From: Acidimicrobiia bacterium
GTDB lineage: Bacteria > Actinomycetota > Acidimicrobiia > Acidimicrobiales > Aldehydirespiratoraceae
Reading direction: 5' to 3'
Assembly (NCBI GenBank): GCA_022820805.1
Contig: JAJEEV010000009.1
Location: 1-64,000 of the forward strand
Length of the DNA: 64,000 nucleotides
The notes beneath the pieces were generated by a model. That model was not told the origin of the DNA, did no database searches, and saw nothing but the letters and a program-made list of their open reading frames with translations. Numbering within the stretch: the first letter of the stretch is position 1; every line of letters begins with the position of its first letter. This document shows positions 33,835-42,376 of the stretch, one piece after another. Both the position numbers and the translations under genes were made by a program.

Positions 33835-34634
33835 CTGGGGTCCGTGTCGAGTTGCACGACCTGTCCCTCGGAGCGGTGCAGGCTGGCCGAGACCGCCTCC
33901 ACCTCGGCGTGGAACCGGTCGGTGAGCAGCAGTTCACGGGTGCGGGGTCGCTCGAAGCCGATGCTGTGGCGGGCCACCACCCGGCCCGGCCGCGGCGACA
34001 TGACCAGCACCTCGTCGGCCACGTACACCGCCTCGGGGATCGAGTGGGTGACCAGGATGGTGGTGGTGCCCCGCGCCGTCCAGATCCGCTGGAGCTCGTC
34101 GTTGAGCTGCTGGCGGGTCAACGCGTCGAGGGCGCCGAAGGGCTCATCGAGCAGCAGCAGGTCCGGGTTGGTGACCAGTGACCGGGCGATGGCCACCCGC
34201 TGGCGCATGCCTCCCGACAGCTGCGAGGGCCGGGCCTTCCCGAACTCCTGCAGGCCGACGAGCTCGACCAGCTCGTCGACCGCCGCGGAGTCGTGGCGGC
34301 GGCCGACGAGTTCCAGCGCCAGCCGGATGTTGGTCGAGACCGTCCGCCACGGAAGCAGCGACGGGTCCTGGAAGGCCACCCCGATGCGCTGGCCCCGCCG
34401 CATCTCGTCGGGCGACGAGCCGTCCATGTCGATGATCCCCTCATCGGGGGCGTCCAGGCCGGCGACGAGGCGCAGCGCGGTGGACTTGCCGCAGCCCGAC
34501 GGCCCGATCAGCGCGGTGAAGCCGCCCGCGGGCACGTGCATGTCGAAGCCGCGCAGCGCCACGACCTCGCCGTCGCCCAGGGCGAAGGTGCGCCCGACCC
34601 CGACGACATCAACCGGCGCTCCCCGCCGGTCCAT
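33831..34634 (-). CDS. ABC transporter ATP-binding protein (SsuB/TauB type)
   Basis: About 267 residues with Walker A IGPSGCGKSTALR, Q-loop FQDPSLLPWRTV, signature LSGGMRQRVAIARSL, Walker B LLLDEPFGALD and switch His VTHSIPEAV. The DPSLLPW and PEAVYVADEV segments are characteristic of the nitrate/sulfonate/taurine importer ATPases. It energises import by the fused permease. GTG 34637 and ATG 34634 are consecutive start choices. It lies 38 bp after the binding-protein gene and overlaps the permease start, so stoichiometry is probably set translationally. Confidence 0.9.
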   Translation of the reverse strand: MDRRGAPVDVVGVGRTFALGDGEVVALRGFDMHVPAGGFTALIGPSGCGKSTALRLVAGLDAPDEGIIDMDGSSPDEMRRGQRIGVAFQDPSLLPWRTVSTNIRLALELVGRRHDSAAVDELVELVGLQEFGKARPSQLSGGMRQRVAIARSLVTNPDLLLLDEPFGALDALTRQQLNDELQRIWTARGTTTILVTHSIPEAVYVADEVLVMSPRPGRVVARHSIGFERPRTRELLLTDRFHAEVEAVSASLHRSEGQVVQLDTDPS

Positions 34635-34672
34635 CACCTAGAGATTGCTGCGATGCTCCGGCGAACGCTACG

Positions 34673-35707
34673 TCACAGCACGGGACCGTCGGCGTAGATC
34701 TCGGCGAGCAGCGAGCGGTCCCAGAAGTCCTCGGTGACGTTCACGCCGAGCGCCTTGAGGACGCGGATGTTGTCGGCCACCGACTGGTCGGTCCACCACA
34801 GGAAGCCGCTGGCGTCGGTCACGTCGCTGAACATCAGCTTGGTGAACTCGTGGGCTTTGAGCGTCTCGGTCTCGAGGTCCATGCCCGCGTCGGGGAACCG
34901 GTCGACGGTGACCTGCGCGGCGGTGTCGGGGTCGGCCTTGTGGTCCTGCCAGCCGAGGATCTCGCCCCGCAGCAGCGACTTCACGGTCTCGCGGTTGGTG
35001 GCCAGGGTCTCCTCGGTGACGATGTAGGTCTGGCTGTGGACCGCGTAGCCGAAGTCGGCGAACAGCATGGTCGTGTTGTCGATGCCGGCCACGGTCATGG
35101 CCACCGGCAGGTCGACCAGCCAGCACAGCAGGCAGTCGACCTCGCCGTTGACCAGCGGGGCCGGGTCGTAGTCGGCCTGGATGACCTCGATGGCGTTGAC
35201 GTCGACGCCGTTGAGCGACGACAGCAGCTCGAGGTCGAGCTGGTTGTTGAAGGCCATGCCGAGTCTGCGACCCTCCAGGTCCTTGGGCTCGTTGACCGGG
35301 TTGCTCGTGAGCGAGGCGATCACGAAGGGGTTGCGCTGCATGGCCACACCCACGACCTTGAGTGGCGCGCCGTCGGCCCACGCCTGGCCCGCGAAGTTGG
35401 CGGCCGATATGCCCATGATGGACTGGCCGGCGATGACCGAGGTGTCGGGCGACACGCCCGGTCCGCCCGGCACCAGCGTCACGTCGAGGCCGTTCGCGGC
35501 GTAGTGGCCGTTCGCGTCGGCGACGTAGGAGCCGCCGAACTGCACCGAGTCGAACCAGCTCAGGTGGAAGTTCACCGGCGTCAGGGCGGCGGGTGCGGGC
35601 TCGGAGCCCGAGCACGCCGTGATCAGGGTGCTGCCGCCCAGCAGCAGGCCGGCGCCGGCGGCGGTGCCTCCCAGGAATGTGCGTCTGGAGAATTGGTTGG
35701 TGGTCAT
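34673..35707 (-). CDS. NMT1/SsuA-like ABC substrate-binding lipoprotein with Tat signal
   Basis: 344 residues. The N-terminus combines a twin-arginine motif (SRRTFLGG, R8-R9) with a lipobox (LITAC, C32), so it is exported folded through Tat and lipid-anchored. The mature domain has HLSWFDSVQFGGSYVADANG and an LPGGPGVSPDT-like loop typical of NMT1/THI5 and SsuA/TauA binding proteins, which bind thiamine-precursor pyrimidines, sulfonates, nitrate or aromatic acids. The ATG follows GGGGGA. It is the first gene of an operon running through ATPase, permease, Rieske beta, Rieske alpha and PhyH. The TTTGAT operator lies 54 bp upstream. Confidence 0.88.
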   Translation of the reverse strand: MTTNQFSRRTFLGGTAAGAGLLLGGSTLITACSGSEPAPAALTPVNFHLSWFDSVQFGGSYVADANGHYAANGLDVTLVPGGPGVSPDTSVIAGQSIMGISAANFAGQAWADGAPLKVVGVAMQRNPFVIASLTSNPVNEPKDLEGRRLGMAFNNQLDLELLSSLNGVDVNAIEVIQADYDPAPLVNGEVDCLLCWLVDLPVAMTVAGIDNTTMLFADFGYAVHSQTYIVTEETLATNRETVKSLLRGEILGWQDHKADPDTAAQVTVDRFPDAGMDLETETLKAHEFTKLMFSDVTDASGFLWWTDQSVADNIRVLKALGVNVTEDFWDRSLLAEIYADGPVL

Positions 35708-35760
35708 GAGGATCCCCCTGTTAGACAGCCTTCGGCGGCGAGCCGCCCAAGGCTGGACTC

Positions 35761-35779
35761 ACTTTGATCACATCAAAGT
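35761..35779. promoter_or_regulatory. Operator: perfect inverted repeat upstream of the transporter operon
   Basis: ACTTTGATCACATCAAAGT has 8-bp arms around a 3-bp centre. The core TTTGAT-N3-ATCAAA is the same as at 26682-26696, about 9 kb away, and both are in intergenic promoter positions. TACTTT on the minus strand (35780-35775) overlaps one arm and could be the -10, which would make the site a repressor operator. The start codon of the binding-protein gene is at 35707. Confidence 0.72.
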
Positions 35780-35871
35780 ACCACAGGGCCGGAACCCGCG
35801 CCCGAGAGCGGCTCGGCCGGGCTCGGGGCTCCGGCGAACTCCAGGAGGGCCGCGCTGCGAGGGTTCCGCGC

Positions 35872-36573
35872 TCAGGCGGCGGGCGCGGCCGTGACCAGGA
35901 TGCGGGAGGTGGCGTACTCGCTCAGGCCCACCGGCCCGCCCTCGACGCTGAGGGTGAAGGTGCCGTCGGGGGAGCGGGCCGTGACCGTGCCCACCGATCC
36001 GGGCGTCACCCTGGCCTCCTCGAGGAACTCGAGCATTCCCGGCTGGAACTCCAACTCCTCGGGGATGCGTTGCACGGTGAAGTCCCGCCCCACGTCGAGG
36101 GTGTCCAACGTCACCATCTCGGGCGCCTCGTAGGCGGAGCCGGGGATGGGATTGCCGTGAGGGCACGTCGTCGGCTCCTCCAGGACCCGGATCATCGCCT
36201 TCTCCACCGCGGGGGAGATGATGTGCTCCCACTTGCCGGCCTCCTGGTGGGCCTCCGCCCAGGACAGCCCCAGGATGTCGGTGAGGAAGCACTCGGCCAG
36301 CCGGTGGCGCCGCACCACCGTCTCGGCCAGCGAGTGGCCCCGGGCGGTGAGCTGGATCGTGCCGCGGCCCTCCTCCACGAGGCCCTCGGCCTGCATCCGG
36401 CGGATCATCTCGGAGACCGCCGGGCGGGAGATCTCCAGCCGGTCGGCGATGCGGGCCTGGATCACCTCCAGGTCGTCCTCGGCCAACTCGAAGATCGTTT
36501 CGCAGTACTCCTCGAAGGCGGGATGCCACTCGGGCGACTCGTAGGGCGTCGCCTCAGCCGTGGTCGACGTCAT
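35872..36573 (-). CDS. DtxR/IdeR-family metal-dependent transcriptional regulator
   Basis: 233 residues. A winged helix-turn-helix (about 25-80, ARIADRLEISRPAVSEMIRRM), a dimerisation and metal-binding domain (HRLAECFLTDIL, KWEHIIS, CPHGNPIPG) and a C-terminal SH3-like domain (about 160-230) follow the full-length DtxR/IdeR order. In the metal-site helix the usual EACRWEH reads EAGKWEH, so the primary-site Cys is Gly. Such proteins repress iron or manganese uptake genes when metal is bound. TATGGT lies 6 nt upstream of the ATG, a leaderless-type promoter. Its targets are not evident here; it may be unrelated to the adjacent catabolic cluster. Confidence 0.88.
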   Translation of the reverse strand: MTSTTAEATPYESPEWHPAFEEYCETIFELAEDDLEVIQARIADRLEISRPAVSEMIRRMQAEGLVEEGRGTIQLTARGHSLAETVVRRHRLAECFLTDILGLSWAEAHQEAGKWEHIISPAVEKAMIRVLEEPTTCPHGNPIPGSAYEAPEMVTLDTLDVGRDFTVQRIPEELEFQPGMLEFLEEARVTPGSVGTVTARSPDGTFTLSVEGGPVGLSEYATSRILVTAAPAA

Positions 36574-36579
36574 GGCTCC

Positions 36580-36585
36580 ACCATA
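36580..36585 (-). promoter_or_regulatory. Leaderless -10 for the DtxR-type regulator gene
   Basis: TATGGT is followed by 6 nt and the ATG at 36573. The six bases GGAGCC in between are too close to serve as a normal ribosome site. Confidence 0.4.
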
Positions 36586-36598
36586 GGCGCGAGTGGGA

Positions 36599-37546
36599 CT
36601 ACTCGCCGTCGAGTTCGGCGATCACCGGGGCGAAGGCCTCGACGTCGGTGTTGGCGGCGCCCAGGATCATGTAGCTGAAGCCCCAGCGCTCCCGCCTCCG
36701 GCGAAGGGTGTCGGCGATCTCGGCCGGCGAGCCGATGAGCAACAGCGGGACATCGGCGACCACCTCGACGGGCTGGCCGAACATGGATGCGGTGGCTTCC
36801 AGGGCCTCGGTGGTGGCCCGGCCGCCGTCGGTGATCTGCCATGCGGCGATCAGCACGTTGAGCACCAGCTGGTCGAAGCGGTCGCCGGCTGCGGCCCGCA
36901 CCCATTCGAGCTTGGTGTCGAAGCGGTCAGCACCGAGCACGTCGTTCATGGCATCGAGGCCGATCTCGCCGGAGCGCAGGTTGGCGTTCACGCCCACTAT
37001 GTCGGCGTGGCGGCCGGCCAGGGTGAGCATCCGGCGCCCGCCCCCGCCGATGGCCACCGGCACCGGCGACTGCACCGGCTTGGGCAGCCCCTCGAGGCCG
37101 CGGATCGTGTAGTGCTCGCCCTCGAAGGTGACCGGGCCGTCCTCGAAGAGGGCGCGGATGATGTGGAGGGACTCGACCATGCGGTCGACGCGCACGCCCG
37201 GCGGGTCGTAGTCCAGGCCGGCCTCGTCGTAGTCGACCCGCTTCCAGCCCGCTCCGAGCCCGAGGTCCATCCGCCCGCCCGACAGGATGTCGAGGGTGGC
37301 CACCTCCTTGGCCGTCATGACCGGATGGCGGTAGTCGTTGCCGTACACGAAGGCGCTGAAACGCAGGTTGGTGGTGGCGGCGGCCGCGGCGGCCAGCCCT
37401 GGTCCCACCGCCAGTTGCTCGTCGAAGTGGTCGGGCATCACGAGGTTGGAGAAGCCGAGCTCCTCCACCCTCCTGGCCGTCTGGGCCCACGTCAGGCCGG
37501 GCAACGGGCCCTTCAGCTCGACACCGAATCGGAACGGATGAGTCAT
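36599..37546 (-). CDS. LLM-class (luciferase-like) F420-dependent oxidoreductase
   Basis: 315 residues of luciferase-like TIM barrel. The opening FRFGVELKGPLPGLTWAQTARRVEELGF and the FVYGNDYRHPVMTAKEVATLDILSGGR stretch match the TIGR03621-type F420-dependent family of actinobacteria, as does GGGGRRMLTLAGRHADIVG. It would transfer hydride between reduced deazaflavin F420 and an unknown substrate. TACAGT lies 6 nt upstream of the ATG at 37546, again a leaderless signature. It is divergent from lhr, whose GTG lies 58 bp away, and 25 bp upstream of the DtxR-type gene on the same strand. Confidence 0.87.
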   Translation of the reverse strand: MTHPFRFGVELKGPLPGLTWAQTARRVEELGFSNLVMPDHFDEQLAVGPGLAAAAAATTNLRFSAFVYGNDYRHPVMTAKEVATLDILSGGRMDLGLGAGWKRVDYDEAGLDYDPPGVRVDRMVESLHIIRALFEDGPVTFEGEHYTIRGLEGLPKPVQSPVPVAIGGGGRRMLTLAGRHADIVGVNANLRSGEIGLDAMNDVLGADRFDTKLEWVRAAAGDRFDQLVLNVLIAAWQITDGGRATTEALEATASMFGQPVEVVADVPLLLIGSPAEIADTLRRRRERWGFSYMILGAANTDVEAFAPVIAELDGE

Positions 37547-37552
37547 GGGGCC

Positions 37553-37558
37553 ACTGTA
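37553..37558 (-). promoter_or_regulatory. Leaderless -10 for the LLM oxidoreductase gene
   Basis: TACAGT on the minus strand is followed by GGCCCC and the ATG at 37546, a 6-nt spacing. No ribosome-binding sequence is present. Confidence 0.45.
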
Positions 37559-37592
37559 GGGGCCTGGCCGGGCGGGTGTCGCAGGGGGTCGG

Positions 37593-37598
37593 TACGGT
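37593..37598 (+). promoter_or_regulatory. Leaderless -10 for lhr
   Basis: TACGGT is followed by 6 nt and the GTG at 37605. The spacing matches the other leaderless signatures in the window; a -35 is not evident. Confidence 0.4.
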
Positions 37599-37604
37599 GG
37601 CGGC

Positions 37605-40600
37605 GTGGTGGCCGATCCGCTTGCTGGGTTCTCCGAGCCGACGCGGGCCTGGTTCACGTCGGCCTTCGCCGCGCCGACCGCGCCCCAGGCCGAGGGCTGG
37701 CCGTCGATCGCGGCCGGCGACCACACCCTGGTGTGCGCGCCCACCGGCACCGGCAAGACGCTGGCCGCGTTCCTGTGGGCCATCGACCGGCTCATGTCAC
37801 AGGACCCGGCCACCGCCGACAGAGGCACCAGAGTGCTGTACGTGTCTCCGCTGCGAGCGCTGGCGGTGGACGTGGAGAAGAACCTGCGGGCCCCGCTGCA
37901 CGGCATCCGGCTGGCCGCCGAGCGCCTCGGGGTGGACGTGCACGAGCCCACCGTGGGCCTGCGCACCGGCGACACATCGGCCGACGAGCGCCGGAAGCTG
38001 GTGCGTCATCCCCCGAACATCCTGATCACCACGCCCGAATCGCTGTTCCTGATGCTCACCAGCCAGGCCCGCCAGATCCTCGGCGGGGTGCAGCACGTCA
38101 TCATCGACGAGATCCACGCGGTGGCCGCCAGCAAGCGGGGCACCCATCTGATGGTCTCGCTGGAGAGGCTGGAGGAGCTGTGCGAGCGCTCGCCCCAGCG
38201 CATCGCACTGTCCGCCACCCAGCGTCCCCTCGACGAGATCGCCCGCTTCCTGGGCGGGTTCACCGATACAGAGGGCGGATCGCCGATGCCCCGGCCCGTG
38301 ACCGTGGTGGACGCCGGGGCCCGCAAGGAACTCGACGTGCAGGTGGTGGTCCCGGTGGCCGACATGGCCTCGCTGGGCGAGACGGTCGAGCCCCCGGCGT
38401 CGGCCGGGGCCGCAGCCGGGCCGATGCGTCGCAGCATCTGGCCCGCCATCCACCCCCGCCTGCTGGAGCTGGTGCAGTCCCACCGGTCCACGCTGATCTT
38501 CGCCAACGCCAGGCGGCTGGCCGAGCGCCTCGCCGCCCGGCTCAACGAACTGCATCTCGAGAGCGAGGATCTCCAGGCCGAGGACCCTGCTGACACCGCG
38601 GGGACCGCCCGCGACGCCGGGACGCAGAATCTCGGGTCGAGTTCTGCAGCCATACGACACGAAACCCACCCGAGATTCCCCGGCGGGACCGATGGGGCCG
38701 GTCCCATCCAGGTGGGCGAGTCGATTGGGAGCCTGCTGCGAGCAGCGCCGGCGGTGCCGCTGGGCGACGAGCAGGTGGGCTCGGGGCCGGCCGACGGGTT
38801 CGAGCTCGTCAAGACCCACCACGGGTCGCTGTCGCGCCAGCGCCGCCTGCTGATCGAGGACGAGCTCAAGCGGGGCGATCTGCGGGGCCTGGTGGCCACG
38901 TCCACCCTCGAGCTCGGCATCGACATGGGCGCGGTGGACCTGGTGGTGCAGGTGGCCTCGCCGGGATCGGTGGCCTCCGGCCTGCAGCGCATCGGCCGGG
39001 CCGGCCACCGGGTGGGCGAGCCCAGCCGGGGACGGATCTTCCCCAAGCACCGGGCCGACCTGCTGGAAGCGGCCACGGTGGTGGAGCGTATGCACCAGGG
39101 CGAGGTCGAGCACACCCGCTACCTCCGCAACCCCATCGATGTGGCCGCCCAGCAGGTCGTGGCCATGTGCGCTATGGACGACTGGCCCGTCGAGCGGCTG
39201 GCCGCGGTGCTGCGGCGCAGCGCCGGCTTCGCCGAGCTGTCCGACGACGTGCTGCACAGCGTGCTGGAGCTGCTGTCGGGCACCTACCCGGCCGAGGAGT
39301 TCTCCGAGCTACGGCCCCGCGTGGTGTGGGACCGGGCCAACGGGATGCTGCGGGGGCGGGCCGGAGCCCAGCGCCTGGCCGTCACCAACGCCGGCACCAT
39401 CCCCGACCGGGGCCTGTTCGGGGTGTTCCTGCCCGACGGGACCCGGGTGGGCGAACTCGACGAGGAGATGGTCTACGAGAGCCGCGTGGGCGAGACGTTC
39501 CTGCTGGGCGCGACCTCGTGGCGCATCGTCGACATCACCTTCGAGCGGGTGGTGGTCACGCCCGCTCCCGGCGAGCTGGGCAAGATGCCGTTCTGGCACG
39601 GCGACGGGCCCGGCCGCCCCCTGGAGCTCGGCCGGGCCGTCGGCAGCCTCGTTCGGGGGCTGCGCTCCGATGACGCCGAGACGGCCAAGGACCGGCTGCG
39701 GCAGCGCTGCGGGCTCGATGACACCGCAGCCGACAACCTCGTCGCCTACCTGGAGGACCAGTCGGCCGCCACCGGCGCCGTGCCCGACGACCGCACCGTG
39801 GTGGTGGAGCGCTTCCGCGACGAGATCGGCGACTGGAGGGTGTGCGTCCTCACCCCCTTCGGCGCCCAGGTCCACGCCCCCTGGGGAGTCGCCCTGCAAG
39901 CCCGCCTGCGAGAGGCGTGGGGCGTCGATGTGGACCTGATGTGGGGAGACGACGGGATCGTCATGCGGCTGCCCGAGGCCATCGACGAGCTCCCGCTGGA
40001 CGATCTGCTGTTCGACCCCGACGAGATCGAGGACCTCGTGGTGTCGCGCCTGCCCGAGACGTCGATGTTCGCGTCGCGGTTCCGGGAGTGCGCGGCCCGG
40101 GCACTGCTGCTGCCCCGGCGCCGTCCCGATCAGCGCACACCGCTGTGGCAGCAGCGCCAGCGGGCCGCCGACCTGCTGTCGGTGGCGGCCAAGTTCCCGT
40201 CTTTCCCGATCCTGCTGGAGACCACCCGGGAATGCCTCAACGACGTGTTCGACCTGCCCGCGCTGGTCGAGCTCATGGCCGACCTGCGCAGCCGCCGCAT
40301 CCGGATGGTGGCGGTGGACACCCCCCAGGCGTCGCCGTTCGCCCAGTCGCTGCTGTTCTCGTGGATCGCGGTGTACATGTACGAGGGCGACGCTCCGCTG
40401 GCCGAGCGGAGAGCAGCCGCGCTGGCTCTCGACCGGGACCTGCTGCGCGACCTGCTCGGCGCCGAGGAGCTCCGGGAGCTGCTCGACGCCGGGGTGATCA
40501 CCGACGTCGAGTTGGAGCTGCAGCGCCTGGTCGCCGGGGGCCAGGCCCGCGACGCCGACGAACTCCACGACCTGCTGCGAATGCTCGGGCCGCTCACCCC

Positions 40601-42317
40601 CGAAGACCTGGCGGCCCGGACCGTCCCGTCGGCGGGATCCGACATCGAGCGGGTCGCGGGCTGGGTGCGCACGCTGGTGGAGCAGCGCCGGGCCATCGAG
40701 GTCCGCCTGGCCGGGCGGGACGTGGTGGCCGACGCCGCCGACGCGGCCCGGTTGCGCGACGCGGCCGGTGCGGCCTTGCCGGTGGGGCTCCCGGCCTCGG
40801 CCACCGAGCCGGTCGAGGACCCGCTGGGCGACCTGTGCGTGCGCTATGCCCGCACCCACGGTCCGTTCCTGGCCCGCGACGTGGCCCGGTGGCTCGGAGT
40901 CGGCGAGCAGCCGGTCACGACCCGGCTGGCATCGTTGGTGGCCGCCGGCCGCCTGCTGCGGGGCGAGTTCCGGCCCGGCGGCGCCGAGCGCGAGTTCTGC
41001 GACGCCGAGGTCCTGCGGCGCATCCGCCGGCGCTGCCTGGCCGCGCTGCGCCAGGAGGTGGAGCCGGTGCCGCCCGAGGCGCTGGGGAGGTTCCTGCCCG
41101 ACTGGCAGGGGGTCGGGGGCCGGCGCCGGGGCGTGGACGCCCTGGCCGATGTGGTCGCGCAACTGCAGGGGGCGCCGGTGGCTGCGTCGGTCCTGGAGGC
41201 CGACGTGCTGGCCTGCCGGATGATCGGCTACAAGCCCGCCGATCTGGATCAGCTGTGCACCTCCGGGGAGGTCGTGTGGGTCGGCGCGGGCGGGCTGGGC
41301 GCCACCGACGGTCGGGTCCGCCTGGTGTACCGGGAGCAGGCCGGGCTGCTGGTGCCGGCCTCCGAGGCGTGCGAGGGCGCCCTGCACGACGCGCTGCGAG
41401 ACCGGCTGCGCGACCGGGGAGCATCCTTCTGGGGCGATCTGGTGGCTGCCGCCCAGGCAGCGTCCCTGCCGTATGACACCGAGACGGTGCTGGCCGCGCT
41501 GTGGGACCTGGTGTGGGCGGGCGAGGTCACCAACGACTCCCTGGCACCTCTGCGGGCCCGCATCGCCGGGCAGGCTCGCGGCCGCAGCCGCCACTCGCCG
41601 TCCCGAGCCGGCCGGTCCCGCCGGGGCCGCCTGCGGCTGGGAGGTCTCAGCGCCACCGGACCGCCGTCGGCTGCGGGCCGCTGGTCGCTGGTGGAGCCCC
41701 TGCTCAGCCCCCAGCCCGCGGGTACCGAGTCGGCCCTGGCCCGGGCTCACCAGCTTCTCGACCGCTATGGCGTGGTGACCCGCGAGACCGCCCTGGGGGA
41801 GGGCACCGACGGCGGGTTCGCAGGGGTCTACCCGGTGCTCAAGACGCTGGAGGAGCGGGGCGAGGCCCGCCGCGGGTACTTCGTGGCCGGGCTGGGCGCG
41901 GCCCAGTTCGCCCTGCCCGGCGCAGTCGACCGCCTGCGGGGAGCCCGCACCCCCGAGCCCGATGCGGCGCCGGTGGTGCTGGCCTCCACCGACCCGGCCC
42001 AGCCCTACGGGGCCGCGCTGGCCTGGCCCGAGTCCCCCGGTCGTCCGGCCCGCACCGCCGGCGCCCATGTCGTGCTGGTCGACGGAACGCCCTCGGCGGT
42101 GCTGGAACGCGGCGGACGCTCCCTGACGACCTTCGCGGGTGCGGAGTCCAGCGACGCCTGGATCGATGCCATCATCGGCCTGGTCAAGGACGGCCGGCTC
42201 CGCAAACTGGAGATCGCCAAAGTCGACGGAGTCGCCGTACGGGAGACTCCGTGGGCGGCCCGGCTGGAGGCGGCCGGCTTCACCGCCGCCTACAAGGGAA
42301 TGCTCTACCGCACCTGA
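37605..42317 (+). CDS. lhr: Lhr superfamily 2 DNA helicase (full length)
   Basis: 1570 residues, matching long actinobacterial Lhr. Walker A CAPTGTGKT (44-52), DEIH box IIDEIHAVAASKRG (about 166), SAT motif LSATQRP and motif VI LQRIGRAGHRVG are present. The winged-helix and Lhr-core domain follow, then the large C-terminal region of unknown role with RLRQR and HTH-like parts. Lhr is a 3'-5' ATP-dependent helicase linked to DNA repair. Between motifs IV and V is a poorly conserved insertion (about 320-400) that includes a palindrome-encoded segment (residues 341-358, see repeat). GTG start with a leaderless -10; a second GTG directly follows. Confidence 0.9.
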   Translation: MVADPLAGFSEPTRAWFTSAFAAPTAPQAEGWPSIAAGDHTLVCAPTGTGKTLAAFLWAIDRLMSQDPATADRGTRVLYVSPLRALAVDVEKNLRAPLHGIRLAAERLGVDVHEPTVGLRTGDTSADERRKLVRHPPNILITTPESLFLMLTSQARQILGGVQHVIIDEIHAVAASKRGTHLMVSLERLEELCERSPQRIALSATQRPLDEIARFLGGFTDTEGGSPMPRPVTVVDAGARKELDVQVVVPVADMASLGETVEPPASAGAAAGPMRRSIWPAIHPRLLELVQSHRSTLIFANARRLAERLAARLNELHLESEDLQAEDPADTAGTARDAGTQNLGSSSAAIRHETHPRFPGGTDGAGPIQVGESIGSLLRAAPAVPLGDEQVGSGPADGFELVKTHHGSLSRQRRLLIEDELKRGDLRGLVATSTLELGIDMGAVDLVVQVASPGSVASGLQRIGRAGHRVGEPSRGRIFPKHRADLLEAATVVERMHQGEVEHTRYLRNPIDVAAQQVVAMCAMDDWPVERLAAVLRRSAGFAELSDDVLHSVLELLSGTYPAEEFSELRPRVVWDRANGMLRGRAGAQRLAVTNAGTIPDRGLFGVFLPDGTRVGELDEEMVYESRVGETFLLGATSWRIVDITFERVVVTPAPGELGKMPFWHGDGPGRPLELGRAVGSLVRGLRSDDAETAKDRLRQRCGLDDTAADNLVAYLEDQSAATGAVPDDRTVVVERFRDEIGDWRVCVLTPFGAQVHAPWGVALQARLREAWGVDVDLMWGDDGIVMRLPEAIDELPLDDLLFDPDEIEDLVVSRLPETSMFASRFRECAARALLLPRRRPDQRTPLWQQRQRAADLLSVAAKFPSFPILLETTRECLNDVFDLPALVELMADLRSRRIRMVAVDTPQASPFAQSLLFSWIAVYMYEGDAPLAERRAAALALDRDLLRDLLGAEELRELLDAGVITDVELELQRLVAGGQARDADELHDLLRMLGPLTPEDLAARTVPSAGSDIERVAGWVRTLVEQRRAIEVRLAGRDVVADAADAARLRDAAGAALPVGLPASATEPVEDPLGDLCVRYARTHGPFLARDVARWLGVGEQPVTTRLASLVAAGRLLRGEFRPGGAEREFCDAEVLRRIRRRCLAALRQEVEPVPPEALGRFLPDWQGVGGRRRGVDALADVVAQLQGAPVAASVLEADVLACRMIGYKPADLDQLCTSGEVVWVGAGGLGATDGRVRLVYREQAGLLVPASEACEGALHDALRDRLRDRGASFWGDLVAAAQAASLPYDTETVLAALWDLVWAGEVTNDSLAPLRARIAGQARGRSRHSPSRAGRSRRGRLRLGGLSATGPPSAAGRWSLVEPLLSPQPAGTESALARAHQLLDRYGVVTRETALGEGTDGGFAGVYPVLKTLEERGEARRGYFVAGLGAAQFALPGAVDRLRGARTPEPDAAPVVLASTDPAQPYGAALAWPESPGRPARTAGAHVVLVDGTPSAVLERGGRSLTTFAGAESSDAWIDAIIGLVKDGRLRKLEIAKVDGVAVRETPWAARLEAAGFTAAYKGMLYRT
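38627..38678. repeat. Palindromic element inserted in frame within lhr
   Basis: GAATCTCGGGT (38627-38637) and ACCCGAGATTC (38668-38678) are perfect 11-bp inverted arms around a 30-bp centre. The base composition (AT-richer centre with TTCTGCAGCC and ATACGACACG) differs from the surrounding gene. The frame stays open, encoding about 17 extra residues in a linker between helicase motifs. It looks like a small mobile palindrome tolerated in coding sequence. Confidence 0.55.
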
Positions 42318-42376
42318 AGGGCTCGGGCCATGGCGTCTTAGCCTGAGGCGCGTCGCAAGTGGCGAGGAGACGCACC

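Noticed and set aside
39309-42068. Minus-strand open frame of more than 900 codons opposite lhr
   Set aside because: Antisense shadow of a well-supported helicase gene; no domain and biased composition.
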